Of a DNA stretch of 64,000 nucleotides, positions 32,835-44,272 are shown piece by piece. Source of the stretch: Tethya wilhelma (Eukaryota; Porifera; Demospongiae; Tethyida; Tethyidae); assembly GCA_964030475.1 (NCBI GenBank), contig CAXIPT010000001.1, positions 6,911,629 through 6,975,628 of the forward strand, read 5' to 3'. Within the stretch, counting starts at the first letter, position 1. Each line of letters starts with the position of its first letter. A program made the position numbers and the translations under genes. The notes below the pieces were generated by a model. The model ran no database searches. It was not told the origin of the DNA and saw only the letters and a program-made list of their open reading frames with translations.

Positions 32835-33130
32835 TTAAAGAAAGGAGATCGAGAAGTCTGCCACACACATGGCCTCAGAACAAATAGATATAGATAGTAT
32901 TAGGCTGCTAACACTAATTCAATATGCCACGCTAACTGTAGGTATGCTATTGTTACTCATCAAATTAATTTATACTGTTCAAACAAATTTACAGCGTACT
33001 ATAATTATATTCTGCATGGTTGCTTTGTGTGCGGAGACCATATGAGACCATGGAGACTACAGGAATTATCACATGAATGGACTAGGGAGGCGAGACTGTA
33101 TGAGCAATAGTAATTATTAATTTTAAAAAA
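32835..33130. other. 3' flank of the TIL gene
   Basis: Non-coding; no repeat family recognised before the next open frame. Confidence 0.35.
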
Positions 33131-33935
33131 ATGGCTGAAGGATCAAAGGTCAGAGTTGTAGTTCTTGAGAGCTTCTACACTAGTCTACAGGACTTAGGGA
33201 TACTTTTTCCTGTCTGTTTGCAATTGCAACAACATGGACTAAAAATGAAACATGCTCAATGGACTGCTAGACAAACAACTACTGGCTTCTCAGTCTCATT
33301 CTTCTGGCCAACCCTGGAGGCCACCAAAGAATTGAAGAAGATGAAGAGAAAGAGGAAGAAGAAGCCCAATTCTTTGCATAAAAATGTGCAGAGTACCAGT
33401 AACCAGCTGAACCCAACTGCTTCTAAACAAAATCAAGCTAAAACATATACTAACCAAGGTTCCCCACAAAAACACTCTATTTGATGCTCGCTCTAGCTGT
33501 TCTCAAGCTCCATCTTCAGATCCTATGACCACACCAATGAGTCATGATCAGTCTCAAGCTAACTCAGCTCAACTTCCTTCTAATTCAAAACTGCCAGATT
33601 TATCACAGTGCAGTGATGCCAAGTTTGAAGCTCAAAACTCTATAGCAGGAGTGAAGTACAAGACATCAGATGGTAGTGATGCTTGGACGCCTGTCAGAAG
33701 GAGAAGAAGATCTAGACAAGGAACTGCTAAATTAAATAAGTGTTCTGGATCTGGACCGAACAGTGATAGTAGTGATGTAGACGTCAGCTGTGCTAGGCTA
33801 GTAGAGTTCGATCTCAAAGACAGAACACCTTGTCTTAAAATTTGCCATAGGGGGCCTGCTAGTTGGATTCCAATTGAAGCTGGTGAACCTCAACCAATCG
33901 CTTCCAGGACTAGATCTAAATTTAAGTACAAGTAG
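33131..33935 (+). pseudogene. Retroelement ORF1-like frame split by a frameshift
   Basis: Two open frames, 33131-33484 (117 residues) and 33525-33935 (136 residues), appear to be one protein broken by a single-base shift near 33465, since the second frame is open back into the first. The first has TTGFSVSFFWP followed by a dense Lys/Arg run; the second is Ser/Gln-rich with PVRRRRRSR and ends in SRTRSKFKYK. A basic, low-complexity, intronless protein followed by a 3' region and an (aat)n tail looks like ORF1 of a non-LTR element. No reverse transcriptase follows. I do not recognise the family with certainty. Confidence 0.4.
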
Positions 33936-34109
33936 TGTATGTTTTGTTGTTGTTTGTTTGTTTTTCGCCCCTACCCCCTAGGCTGCTATCTTATGATAGC
34001 TGTCCTTCAATGTAGTCACTGAAGTAGCAGCTAATTGCCTTTTGTAATCACAAACTCTCTTAACCAATATTGCACATGTTATCATATTCCCTGTACTACA
34101 TTGTAAAGC

Positions 34110-34155
<46 letters not shown>

Positions 34156-34160
34156 TAATA
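33936..34160 (+). mobile_element. 3' region and (aat)n tail of the retroelement
   Basis: After the frame comes about 170 bp of non-coding sequence ending ttgtaaagc, then about 15 aat units (34111-34155). Simple-repeat tails of this kind are typical of CR1/L2-type LINEs and derived SINEs. Confidence 0.45.
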
Positions 34161-34424
34161 ATTAAACCACAAGAATTTAATATATTGGTGCTGTGCAACA
34201 CCAAGTAACAACCTAACTTTCACAGTTCTTGTAGATCATGATCCAGCCGCGAAAGCTTTTATCTGAAATTCTTCATAATGTATATAAGTATGGGCGTTGC
34301 ATAGCTCATCTGCAAAAGTTAGACACCGCAAAACTTTCTCACTATACGGTATCTCTCTTCAAAAAATCTTGCAAAAATCTGTGTCTATATGGGGCATTGT
34401 CTCTACATACGATATAGCTTCCTA

Positions 34425-34631
34425 TACACTGTTAAAACTGGGGAGTAAACTGTTGGTACTGGGGTGTAAATCCACTTGACTTACACCCCTATGGGTGTAA
34501 TTTTTGCGTTGATTGGTGCGAGACATCAAATGTTACCATGACAACGAAGGTTTACACCCTAGGGTGTACACATACACTTTAAAAACTACACCAAAAATGG
34601 TGTTTATTTACACCCCAGTTTTAACAGTGTA
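34425..34631. mobile_element. 207-bp Tc1/mariner-like MITE
   Basis: Inverted ends cactgttaaaactgggg and ccccagttttaacagtg, each bounded by ta, fitting a TA target duplication. The inside is rich in tacaccc/gggtgta repeats. No coding capacity. Confidence 0.65.
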
Positions 34632-34928
34632 ATCATGCACATGTACAATTGCATCATATACCATTACATACAGTTGTTGTAAATGGGTCACATGGCTGTT
34701 TTTGTGCATGGGTTAAAAGGTTCCTAAAATTTTGTCGATAACACAACACTTGTTATACTATTAGACATTGATCCATTAATTACATGAATCAGGTTCCCAC
34801 TTTGATTCATTTACAAGAACCTCTATCAATTCACTACCAAATGATGTGCCAAACAATTGTTGACCAATTACATTTAATTCCTTTCATCAAGAAAATTAGC
34901 TAACAGTTCCTACAGCTATACAGATCAT

Positions 34929-34969
<41 letters not shown>

Positions 34970-34984
34970 GCTGTCAGTGAGTTG
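34632..34984. other. Duplicated upstream sequence and (ca)n tract
   Basis: Matches the upstream region of the TIL gene in blocks, followed by a (ca)n run at about 34934-34966. No gene. Confidence 0.5.
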
Positions 34985-35412
34985 GAGTGTATATAAAAGG
35001 AGCTACTGCAACGAAGTACGGCACCTGGTGATTGAACTGAAAGAGGAATAAACAACAACTAAATCATTGAAGTCTGATATTCTCTCTTCCCTTCTACAAA
35101 CTTAGGATTCTACAGCATCTGCAGTCATGAAGATTGCTATATCACACTCCTTGTCACCCTGATGGTTGTCTTGGCACTAAGTGAGAAGGCCTATTGCTAC
35201 CGTGCAAAAGCATATGCACAAAAAGGTATAGGTACATAAAGGATGCAAAAACATGGGCTAAATTGTGTTGTTGTTTTTTTGCACTATAATAATATTGTTG
35301 AGTGTATACCACCTTCAGTTTCAATGCTGTTTGTACCACAGCACCTCCTGGCAAAACTGGAATGGAGTATCACCGTCATGCCAGAGCACAAGAAGGTACT
35401 AACTCTACAAGT
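34985..35412 (+). pseudogene. Broken duplicate of the TIL peptide gene, exon 1 region
   Basis: Repeats the TATA box, 5' leader and first exon of the TIL gene. The start codon (35127-35129) is kept, but a small deletion after gctata throws the signal-peptide frame into a stop. A second exon-1-like end (agagcacaagaaggtactaa) follows at about 35380, so the exon was itself partly copied. No cysteine-rich exon follows; a B-type foldback end starts at about 35413. Confidence 0.7.
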
Positions 35413-35457
35413 AGTAAAATTTCAAAAAAATAAGTAGTGTAGGAATGGGCAGTGCGG
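35413..35457 (+). mobile_element. B-type foldback end, truncated
   Basis: tagtaaaatttcaaaaaaat followed by agtgtaggaatgggcagtgc is the B arm of the foldback family. It ends within about 45 bp against the minus-strand HTH exon. Confidence 0.55.
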
Positions 35458-35848
35458 TAAAAATTACCTTGTAAACCTTCTTTCAATGGTGCGTCGACTG
35501 CAAGAAAACATGGAGGCTAGGTCTTTCGTCGTAAAACCCTGCTCAACAAGAAAGATCAGCTGGTGCTGATCGACATCTATTTCAGGGCGACCTCTGATTG
35601 GAATACAACGACCTGCAGACATTATCATGCACTAGTCTGAGCAGTTCTTGCACACTTTCAACAAGCCCCTGTCCATCATCATCAGCAGGGAAACTCCTTT
35701 CCAATATCACAGCATATCTCAGGACTTCCTCTCCAAGAGCCAGCAGATCTTCTTTCTCACATTCTTCAGAACTGTGCTTATAGCAGGTAGATATAAAATG
35801 AACAGATGACTCTATAAAATCCAACGAACAGTCAATATCAGCAGCCAT
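35458..35848 (-). pseudogene. N-terminal part of an HTH/integrase-like protein
   Basis: From 35848 the frame reads MAADIDCSLDFIESSVHFI and an acidic helical region ending LLRLVHDNVC. After a one-base shift near 35609 it continues GRPEIDVDQHQLIFLVEQGF and a helix-turn-helix KDLASMFSCSRRTIERRF. This order, an N-terminal helical region then a GRP-motif HTH, is seen in animal proteins with an integrase-type DDE core. The core is absent: the sequence meets a foldback end at 35457. A frameshift plus truncation make this a remnant. Family assignment is from memory of the motif. Confidence 0.5.
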
Positions 35849-36030
35849 TTTTATACAGGGCCGGTAAAGATCGTCACCAAAAAACGGCAGGGTCCGGGTA
35901 CCTGGCCGGGTATCCGTGATCCGCAGATCCGGATACTATAATGCACACGTGCCCGCATCTCATAAAGAAATCGTTTTCGCGATCGAGTTGATAATCAATT
36001 TCGCACTGGATATGATAATCTATTTTGCTA

Positions 36031-36340
36031 ACAAATTAATAGTGGATATACTAATCATGACATCACATAGCTACATGAATTTTGTCAGTACAAAAAATCG
36101 TTTCAATAATCGATTTCACTATCGAGTTGACAATCGATTTCCAGATCGAGTTGATAATCGATTTCGCATTGAATATGATAATCGATTTTGCGAACGAATT
36201 AATAGTGGATATACTAATCGTAACATCACATATATGAATTTTGTCAGTACAAAAAATCGTTTCAATAATCGATTTCGCTATCTAGTTGACAATCGATTTC
36301 GAGATCGAGTTGACAATCGATTGTGTATTCGATTATTTCG
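36031..36340. repeat. Two 165-bp tandem units made of aatcgattt sub-repeats
   Basis: A unit starting aacaaattaatagtgg recurs with changes at about 36197 (aacgaattaatagtgg). Within each unit, 22-24 bp sub-repeats of the type gatcgagttgacaatcgatt occur. The long open frame crossing it (35916-36623) is explained by the periodicity and is not treated as a gene. Confidence 0.65.
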
Positions 36341-36447
36341 TATGTCACGTGGTCAACTATTTTTGTCGCACTTCGCGTTCCATACAATAAATGGTCACAA
36401 ATTTGAGCAGCTGTATCTCAGTGAGCGATTGCTTCCAGCGCTTGGGA

Positions 36448-37554
36448 GGTACATTATAAAACACGGACCGGACCGGACCAACGGACTACATATTAAAAGT
36501 ATTATGGAGTCAGTCCGGGCCGTAATTTGTACTCCAGAGTATAAAATATGGACTAAATACGGGACTAAAAACGGACTCATCTACAGACTGTCCTTTAACC
36601 TCCTAGCTTTGATCAAATTATGAAGACGAGTCAGAGTGACGAGTCATGTGAAGATAAAAAGCGAAGATTTCACAGGTGAGACTTTGTTTTAGTACAGTTG
36701 GATGGAGCCACTTTCAAAACCAGTGCTAACTGGACGACTATCACCACTTTCTATTGCAGAAGTCGAATCTCTATTGAGAGAAAATGTGGCTGGCTCAAGC
36801 GGACCACCCAGCAGGTATCTACCCGTGAAGCCAAAAGCAGAAGTATACTGCATCAAAGCTGAAGATCCCACTAAAAGAAGTAAATAACTATGATCACAGA
36901 TAGTAGAGGCCTAGCCATATGTCATGGCCAATGTATGTACCTATAATAGCTATAATTTGTCACCGTCTGTGGCTCAGTCATGATTAAACCATACAACACA
37001 TCATGTGGTTCTGGTTCTCTAGATGACTGGAAGTGTGATCAGTATAGATGAATTCAAAATGGATCAAAGAAGATTCCAAACAAGAAGCCTGTGCTCAAGA
37101 AGATGTATTTTGACCACATAAAGCAGAGTGGACGCGGCAAAGACTTTCAAAAACTATCATTCCAGCTCATCAACAATCATGATTTTGTGTTTGTCCAGTA
37201 TCTTGGTGATGATTCCATTTCACCATTTAAAATTAAAATGCTGTCACATAAATTAATATTTATTATTACTCTAATTTTTTAATAGTTGTCCAATAATAAT
37301 TTTTGTTGTTTTCAATGCCACTATAAAGCTCTACAATATTAACCAGTATATTCTTCCACTGAGCTGCAACAGATTATGTAGCTGGGTCTGAAATTTAACT
37401 CTAACCAGGCTCTGCATTTGCCAGGTCCTTGATGGTCAAGTCCGTTGCTTGGTCCGTGATTTATACCATGGTTGACGGTCCGTATTATATACATGGACCC
37501 AGTCCGTTAAACTAGTTCGTTGATCCGGTCTGGTCCGTGTTTTATAACGTACCA
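36448..37554. mobile_element. 1.1-kb TIR element carrying an exon-structured gene fragment
   Basis: Ends ggtacattataaaacacggacc and the near-complement ggtccgtgttttataacgtacc form inverted repeats. cttggga flanks both sides (36441-36447 and 37555-37561), a 7-bp target duplication. ggtccgt-type subterminal repeats cluster near both ends, as in hAT and P elements. A gene fragment lies inside (next entry). The superfamily is open. Confidence 0.65.
36620..37283 (+). pseudogene. Three-exon fragment with a CG-1-like segment, one stop
   Basis: Exon 1 36620-36675, exon 2 36698-36879 and exon 3 from 37023 join in frame at gt/ag sites. Exon 2 gives MEPLSKPVLTGRLSPLSIAE; exon 3 reads DWKCDQYR, then a TGA where the pattern expects Trp, then NGSKKIPNKKPVLKKMYFDH and FQKLSFQLINNHDFVFVQYL. 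The last part weakly resembles the CG-1 fold of calmodulin-binding transcription activators. It looks like host-gene sequence captured inside the TIR element and since disabled, but could be a gene of the element itself. Confidence 0.5.
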
Positions 37555-37561
37555 CTTGGGA

Positions 37562-38391
37562 CAACTTGCACCATGTAGCCAAAAGATTGTAGTTTTGCGG
37601 TATATACACTGTTTTAGGATATACAGTACGCTAATTTTTATCTGACGCACCCTTTCGGGACTTAGAAATTTTTCACGAGGTCAACACACCGGTAAAGGTT
37701 GTCATGTAGAGTGTATACACATTGCATGCAAGCTTGACTATCAGTTTGCTACTCAAACTCCGATTTCTTCAAGTCCTGGAGGCCATTGGCAAGAGGAGAC
37801 GGGAAGGGAGAAGATGAGAAAGATTGCATATACAGTCTGCCAGAGACTGCCTATATATGAAAGCAAGTGAAATAAACTCATTAAGTATTGTTCTACTCAA
37901 TCAAATTGTGAGAAGTGATCACTGAAAGCCTCTGCAGAAGTTCAATCTCCACAGATACAGCCACTGTATACAATCCAACTTCATGCGTACATGATTTTAT
38001 TACCATAATAATCTATGATAATAATTAACTTGATTGATAATAATATGGTGTCACAAGCCTCAACTTACTGAGCTGCATGCCTTATTCAGCCTACTAGGCT
38101 ACTGATCAATGCAGACTTCTGAAACTAGTAAAGTATGTATATAAAAGAAAACTGACTTATTTCAGGCTCATCATCTGACTCTTAAGCCTTTGACTTCACA
38201 ACTTGCAGTGCAGTCGCTAGCCAGCATGCCACATTCAAGCATTGGATCACTGCTGCTGCATGTACTCAGCTATGTCGACTTCTTGACTGATCACTGACTG
38301 ATTATGTAGAAATTCAAAGCAGACACAAAAGGCCATCATGACAGCAATGCCAACGGGCAATCACGGTGAAAGTCACTGAGACGGGTAGAAA
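37562..38391. other. Non-coding stretch
   Basis: No gene, RNA or repeat family recognised. Mixed AT-rich sequence up to the large nested foldback region. Confidence 0.35.
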
Positions 38392-38399
38392 GAACTATA

Positions 38400-38600
38400 C
38401 TTTTTTAACAAAATGACCCCTAATATTATAGGTCTTTTTTATGTAAAATGATCCCTAACATTATGGGTTTTTCTTATGTATCTCTGATCCCTAATATTAT
38501 GGGTCTTTCTTATGTAAGATGACCCCTAATATTATGGGTCTTTCTTATGTAAAGAGTTCCCTGGTATTATGGGTCTTTCTTATGTACAATTAATAAATTT
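38400..38600. repeat. About five tandem units of ~42 bp
   Basis: Units share attatgggtctttcttatgt followed by a gaccctaat-like segment, period about 40-44 bp. An inverted set of the same units lies at 41517-41970. Confidence 0.7.
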
Positions 38601-38759
38601 AAGTAAGGATTGTCCCCTTACTCCACCCATGTACATAAGATGGACCCATAATAAGAAGACTGTGTTATAATGGGACTGTCTTATGTATATCACATTGTAA
38701 TGAAAGAAGCTTACTCGTCAATGATTCATGGCCAAAAAAACAGTCTTAATAATTTCTAT

Positions 38760-38960
38760 TAGGGCTAAGTGAGATTCACTCGGGCTGAACGCCAAGGCTA
38801 GGGCTAGGGCTAGGGCAAGGACAAGGACTAGGCCTATATAAGTGCATGACTCAGGTTAGGGCTAAGGAGTGATTCACTCGGGCTAAGGCTAGGGCTAGGG
38901 TAAGGGCTAGGGCTAGGGCAAGGACTAGGCCTATATGCAAGTACTAGGGCTAGGAAAATA
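38760..38960. repeat. ctaggg telomere-like repeats, two blocks
   Basis: Two similar blocks contain runs of gggctagggctaggg ending aaggactaggcctatat. The motif resembles a degenerate ttaggg-type repeat but is interstitial and part of the foldback region. Confidence 0.6.
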
Positions 38961-39034
38961 AATTAGTTTTAAGTAAGCGAGTACATAAGAAAGACCCATA
39001 AAAGAGAATTTTAATTATATGGGTCCATCTTATT

Positions 39035-39844
39035 CCCAGTACGGTAGTACTGGGTACACAGGAATGGCACGGATGGCCCATTAGCGCAATACAAATATTC
39101 ACGCGAATAACTCTGCAAAAACTGAGCGCTTGGCACTAAAAGGTTTCTTAAATTACTATTAAGCCTTTTCTCTTTCTATTGAGCCTAAAAACATAGCCTA
39201 AAACCATTGCTAAAGTAACAAACTGTATCATAAGATTTACTTGCCTTTCTATATGTTATGATAATCAAAGTCCTGATTCAAATTTCTTAAGAAGAGCAAG
39301 AGGATCCTGGAGGTATCACAAAATAGTTCCAGGCAACTTGCATTTGAATTCCAAATAACGCACACTTTTGTGTGTGGAAAGGGTCGTCAATTCGAATTTT
39401 CTAGAAGCTAATGAATTATTCATGAGTGTAGAAATTAATGGCAGCCATATGGAGGAGGCGCTTTTCGCCTTGTATCTCGCTACTCAATGAGATGCGCTAA
39501 AAACCGATGGCAAAAGCGACTGTCCCGGAAGAAACCAAGCTCATTCGTTCAAGAATCAGCTTCTAAAAGTGAATAGTCTCTGAGAAAACTCGAGCCAAGA
39601 TAGAAGAAGAAGAATAAGAAGAAGATGGAGAAATTTGGAGGTTTGGCATGTTTGTGTTTGTTACTTTAGCGATGGTTTTAGGCCATGTTTTTGGGCTCAT
39701 TAGAAAGAGAAAGAGCTAAATAGTAGCTTAAGAAGCCTTTTAGTGCTAAGCGCTCAGTTTTTGCAGAGTTATTCGCGTGAATATTTGTATTGCGCTAATG
39801 GGCCATCCGTGCCATTCCTGTGTACCCAGTACTACCGTACTGGG
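39035..39844. mobile_element. C-type element with terminal hairpins
   Basis: Both ends carry the hairpin cccagtac-ggta-gtactggg (39035-39054 and 39825-39844), followed inward by acaggaatggcacggatggc. Arms of about 190 bp are complementary. The end is homologous to the A-type family (ggaatgg, ...ccat..., caatacaaa), but with different hairpin outer bases that still pair. Confidence 0.75.
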
Positions 39845-42004
39845 AATGTTATAATCTATGCTATCAGTATAAAGTCATGGTGAAGCATCTCAGGAGGCTG
39901 GAGCTGTATCTACAAAATTTACTTGCTTTGCTCATCTTCTTATAATGACAACTATGTAACAAAGTAGTCTATATTCACCTCCTATTATTCCCAGAACGGT
40001 AGTACTGGGTACATAGGGATGGCCCATTAGCGCAATACAAATATTCACGCAAATAACTCTGCAAAACCTGAGCGCTTGGCACTAAAAGGCTTCTTAAGCT
40101 ACTATTTAGCCTTTTCTCTTTCTATTGAGCCTAAAAACATAGTCTAAAACCATCGCTAAAGTAACAAACTAAAGTATGCCAAACCTCCAATTTTCCCCAT
40201 CTTTTCTTCTTCTTCTTCTTCTTCTTCTTCTATCTTGGAACGACTTTTCTCGAAGACCGCTCGCTTTCAGAAGCTGATTCTTGAACGAATAAACTTGGTT
40301 TCTTTGTCTTCACGTGCTTTTTGTATCGGTTATTTGTCTCTCTAGCTGAGTCGCTAGATACAAGACGAAAAGCGCCTTCTCTGTATGGCAGCCATTCATT
40401 TCTATACTCATTAATAATTCATTAGCTACATTGGAAATCAAGTTGACGACCCTTTTCCAGTTAGACAAGTGTGCGTTATTTGGAGTTCGAATATTTGCCT
40501 GTTTTACCTGAAGATTTCTGGTTGTGCTGAAGTCTCTGTAACCAGTTACCGGTACCTTTCAGTCTTCAATAATAGGAGGTGAATAGACTACTTTGTTACA
40601 TAGTTGTCATTATAAGAAGATGAGCAAAGCAAGTAAATTTTGTAAGATAGAGTCAGTCTACAGCTCCAGCCTCCCGGCTGAGCTGAGATGCTTCACCATG
40701 ACTTTATACTGATAGCATAGATTATAACATAAGCTATAATATCCATGCTGATAGTGTAAAAGTAGCTACTATATACACACAAACTCAAATGTGATGTAGA
40801 ATTATGAAAAAATGAGAACAAACAAGTGATTGGAAATGTAATGAGACATAGGAATGGCCAAATCGTAAAAAAGAAAGCAAACAAGATGGAATGGCTGTGT
40901 GAGTGTGTAAGATGGAATGGCTGTTTGAGTGTGTAAAGAATTATTCCTATGGGCAAAATGAGAGACTCAACACGGGAAGAGAGTACTACATGCAGCCCAC
41001 ACAGGAATGATTCTGCACACACTCACACAGCCATTCCATCTTACACACTCACACAGCCATTCCATCTTGTTTGCTTTCTTTTTTACGATTTGGCCATTCC
41101 TATGTCTCATTACATTTCCAATGTTTTTTTCACTTGTAGAAGACTGAAAGGTACCGGTAACTGATTACAGAGACTTCAGATAAACTAGTAATCTTCACGC
41201 AGGGCAGCGAATATTCGGATTCCAAATAACGCACACTTGTCTAACTGGAAAAGTGTCGTCAACTTGATTTCCACGGTAGCTAATGAATTATTAATGAGTA
41301 TAGAAATGAATGGCTACCATACGGAGAAGGCGCTTTTTGTCTTGTATCTAGCGACTCAGCTAGAGAGACGAATAACCGATACAAAAAGCACGTGAAGACA
41401 AAGAAACCAAGTTTATTCGTTCAAGAATCAGCTTCTGAAAGCGAGCGGTCTTCGAGAAAAGTCGTTCCAAGATAGAAGAAGAAGATGGAGAAAATTGGAG
41501 GTTTGGCATACTTTANATATTATGGGTCTTTCTTATGTATGATGACCCCTAATATTATGGGTCTTTCTTATGTAAAGAGTTCCCTATATTATGGGTCTTT
41601 CTTATGTACAATTACCAAATTTTAGTGGAGGATTGTCCCCTAGCTCCACCCATGTACATAAGATGGACCCATATAAGAAGACCTTTTTGTAATGGGACTG
41701 TCTTATGTCTGTCATATTGTAATTTAAGGGGCTGACTCATCCATGCTCCACCCACTGTACATAAGATGGACCCATATAATTAAAATTCTCTTTTAATGGG
41801 TCTTTCTTATGTACTCGCTTACTTAAAACTAATTATTTCCTAGCCCTAGTACTTGCATATAGGCTCATACATAAGAAAGACCCATAATATTAGGGATCAA
41901 AGATACATAAGAAAGACCCATAATGTTAGGGATCAGTTTACATAAAAAAGACCCATAATATTAGGGGTCATTTTGTTAACAAAGTATAGTTCTACCAACC
42001 CATG

Positions 42005-42850
42005 TTGTACATGCCTGACAGTGAGTGCCGATGGACTAATTGAGGCGTGGAACTTAACTGTTAGCTAGCTAAGTGGGGAAAGGTATAGCAATCTAGACAA
42101 AGTTGTTTTAGATCCTCAATACTCTACTTGAGCATAAAAAAATGAAGTAGTCATGTGCCGAAATTGCGACATGCCTTGTTTCCTTACTTTTTACCGCACT
42201 GCCCATTCCTACACTGTAATTTTTATGAAATTTTTACTATACTTGTTCATTCACTTTTTTCAACACTAAAGTGAGGAGACTATATCAGGGACTTAGTAAG
42301 TCCTTACAAAAGCTTGAGTAGCAGTGCTGTTAGGCTAATGCGCATGCGCATTAAATGCCACGTGGATAGATAACGACCTTTGACCTCTACCTACAAAAGA
42401 TGGCTGCAATGAAGTGTATGAATTTATGTACTAAGTTTTAAAGCTCTTGTTTTGACACATTTGGGCAGAAAGCGAGTGTAAAAGGCACTAGTCCAGATAA
42501 GAACAAGTTGTTCTGTGTAGTCAAAACAAGCTCAACGTCTTTTGTTTCTCTGGAAATCGCTTTCAAGTAAGTCAGTTAGTAAGTAAGTAAGTATTATAAA
42601 GTGAGAACAAAATTGCGTGGGTGTAGCTTCTAACTAGCGCTCGCTACGAGTGCTTATGAAAGCTTCTGTGAGTTTTAGGCCATGCAAGCGTTTGTTAATC
42701 TGTCTGAGAGAGCTTCGATTCTGAGCAAGTTTGAAGGTTTAACTTTGTCTTGCTAGATTCATTTACGGTGATAAACATTTTGTATTGTGTCTATGGGACA
42801 TTCGGCCCATTCCTACTATACGTACTACCGTACGTATGATACGTATGATA
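42005..42850 (-). mobile_element. Inverted composite foldback element
   Basis: Contains a B' arm (42150-42242), the spacer with atgcgcatgcgcatt and ccacgtgg, an internal tetranucleotide stretch (aagtaagtaagta near 42575) and the A end in reverse with hairpin tacgtac-tacc-gtacgta at 42819-42836. The left part is cut against the large foldback region. Confidence 0.65.
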
Positions 42851-43161
42851 CAATTTTTAATAGCAGTTAGTTCTCTTCCTGTTGAGCTCTGCGCATGCTC
42901 AATTATTATGCCACGTGTCAAGTCCATCTGGTCTGAGTTTGCCGGTAGAAAAACTTGAATAACTTTCTAAATATCCAACCGATTTCAAAATTTCAAGCAC
43001 CATTGGAAAGCGCTCGCTCTCCCCGTTCTTTTGGTTGCTTTTCCAACTTGCTACGCCTTACCAGTCAAAAGTTAGCTATTATTTTTGTCCATATAAAAAG
43101 TATGGGTATGAATCTCATTATCTCACTTCCGGCGGCAAACTCAAACCAGATCGACTTAGTA
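42851..43161. other. Unassigned spacer
   Basis: No gene recognised. Ends with gacttagta, the left target duplication of the next element. Confidence 0.35.
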
Positions 43162-43852
43162 CAGAGGAGGTTGGAACCGGATGTAAAATCACGTGATTGT
43201 CAAGTGATTTTGCGTAGCGCTTTTGCGCTTTGGAATGCATGGAATGCATATTATGTCACGTGAACTCTCCAACGAGGAGGCATAAAGAAGAATAAGAAGA
43301 AGCAGAATATGCAAGAAAGCCCAACAAAATTGTTGTCTTTCACTGATTCTTCCTGAAAAGAGCATCTCATTTCCCCTCATACTAGAGAGCGTGGAACTGT
43401 TTCTAGTTTTTCGGTTATCATGGTGCCACTGAAGAAGTATCAGATAATGATGGTCAGATTGAAGACAGAACAGTAGTTTACGACTGTTTTTATTTTTGAA
43501 GTTAGATCAGTACTAGAGCCCTAATTTCATCCTCACTGGTAGACGCAGTTGACATTCTCAAAGGACGCCCAAAGGAGAGTAGACAGCCATTTCGACCAAA
43601 TTGCACAAGCGCCACACCCCCTTGAAGCAAATGCAGCCATTGCTCGCAATAACAGAAGTGGACGGTTGGGTACGGGTCTTAAATACTTTCCATTCTACTT
43701 AGTTATTCGCACAATCCACATCATCTTTGTTGATCTTTGCTACTTTTGACAAAACACAGAGTATTAACAAAATGTATTGCAACCATTGGAGAACAAATCA
43801 TGGTTAACGTCTACGTAAATTAATCACGTGCTTCCGGTTCCAACCTCCTCTG
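43162..43852. mobile_element. 691-bp TIR element with 9-bp target duplication
   Basis: Ends cagaggaggttggaaccgga and its exact complement. gacttagta flanks both sides (43153-43161 and 43853-43861). No coding frame. A 9-bp duplication fits Mutator/Rehavkus-type elements, though the CAGAGG end is also seen in hAT (8 bp). Confidence 0.75.
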
Positions 43853-43882
43853 GACTTAGTAGTTTTAGTCTCGATCTCGCGC

Positions 43883-44035
43883 CAGAGGAGGTACGACACG
43901 AGTGCGCCTTTGCTGAGCTGGCAAAGCAGGTGCACGTGATCAATTCTCATTGTAAAGTATTGCAGTCACATGATCGAAATGTAATTAACAGACTTGCCAG
44001 CTCAGCAAAGGCGCACTCGTGTCGTACCTCCTCTG
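43883..44035. mobile_element. 153-bp foldback MITE with 9-bp target duplication
   Basis: Perfect 42-bp arms starting cagaggaggtacgacacg, with atctcgcgc on both sides (43874-43882 and 44036-44044). Shares the cagaggagg end with the 691-bp element only 30 bp away, so both probably use one transposase. Confidence 0.8.
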
Positions 44036-44272
44036 ATCTCGCGCCCAGCCTCTCCTGCCCACGTGCTACTCGCACGGGAAAACGAGCACCCACTTCTCAT
44101 AAGATTTTCAGGATATATACTGATAAAAAGAAAGTCATATGACAAGGCATATACTGACCAATATGTGGCATATAGGACGAACGGTAAGGGGTCACCAGAG
44201 TAATAAACTAGAAGAAGCAGCATCTATGCCAGACACTGGCTACAGTGGCTAGAGCTTACCTCAACTGTAGCA

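Larger units (their letters stand above)
38392..41988. mobile_element. Large nested foldback region
   Basis: Outer arms: left gaactatacttttttaacaa leading to tandem gggtcttt repeats, right the complement, ending acaaagtatagttc. Inside lie a complete C-type element (39035-39844), a second C-type end at 39990, an inverted pair (39848-39985 with 40567-40730), and a 350-bp-plus inverted pair (about 40170-40567 with 41127-41515) around a smaller foldback. A single N at 41516 may be an assembly join, so the order of parts is uncertain. No coding capacity seen. Confidence 0.6.

Noticed and set aside
35916..36623. 235-residue open frame
   Set aside because: It crosses two 165-bp tandem units of aatcgattt sub-repeats; the openness follows from the repeat and the product is periodic with no family features.
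38400..38600. CRISPR array
   Set aside because: The 42-bp units are whole tandem repeats without unique spacers and lie in an inverted pair within a eukaryotic foldback element.
43828..44203. Overlapping plus-strand frames
   Set aside because: They cross both arms of the 153-bp palindrome and its flanks; no coding features.
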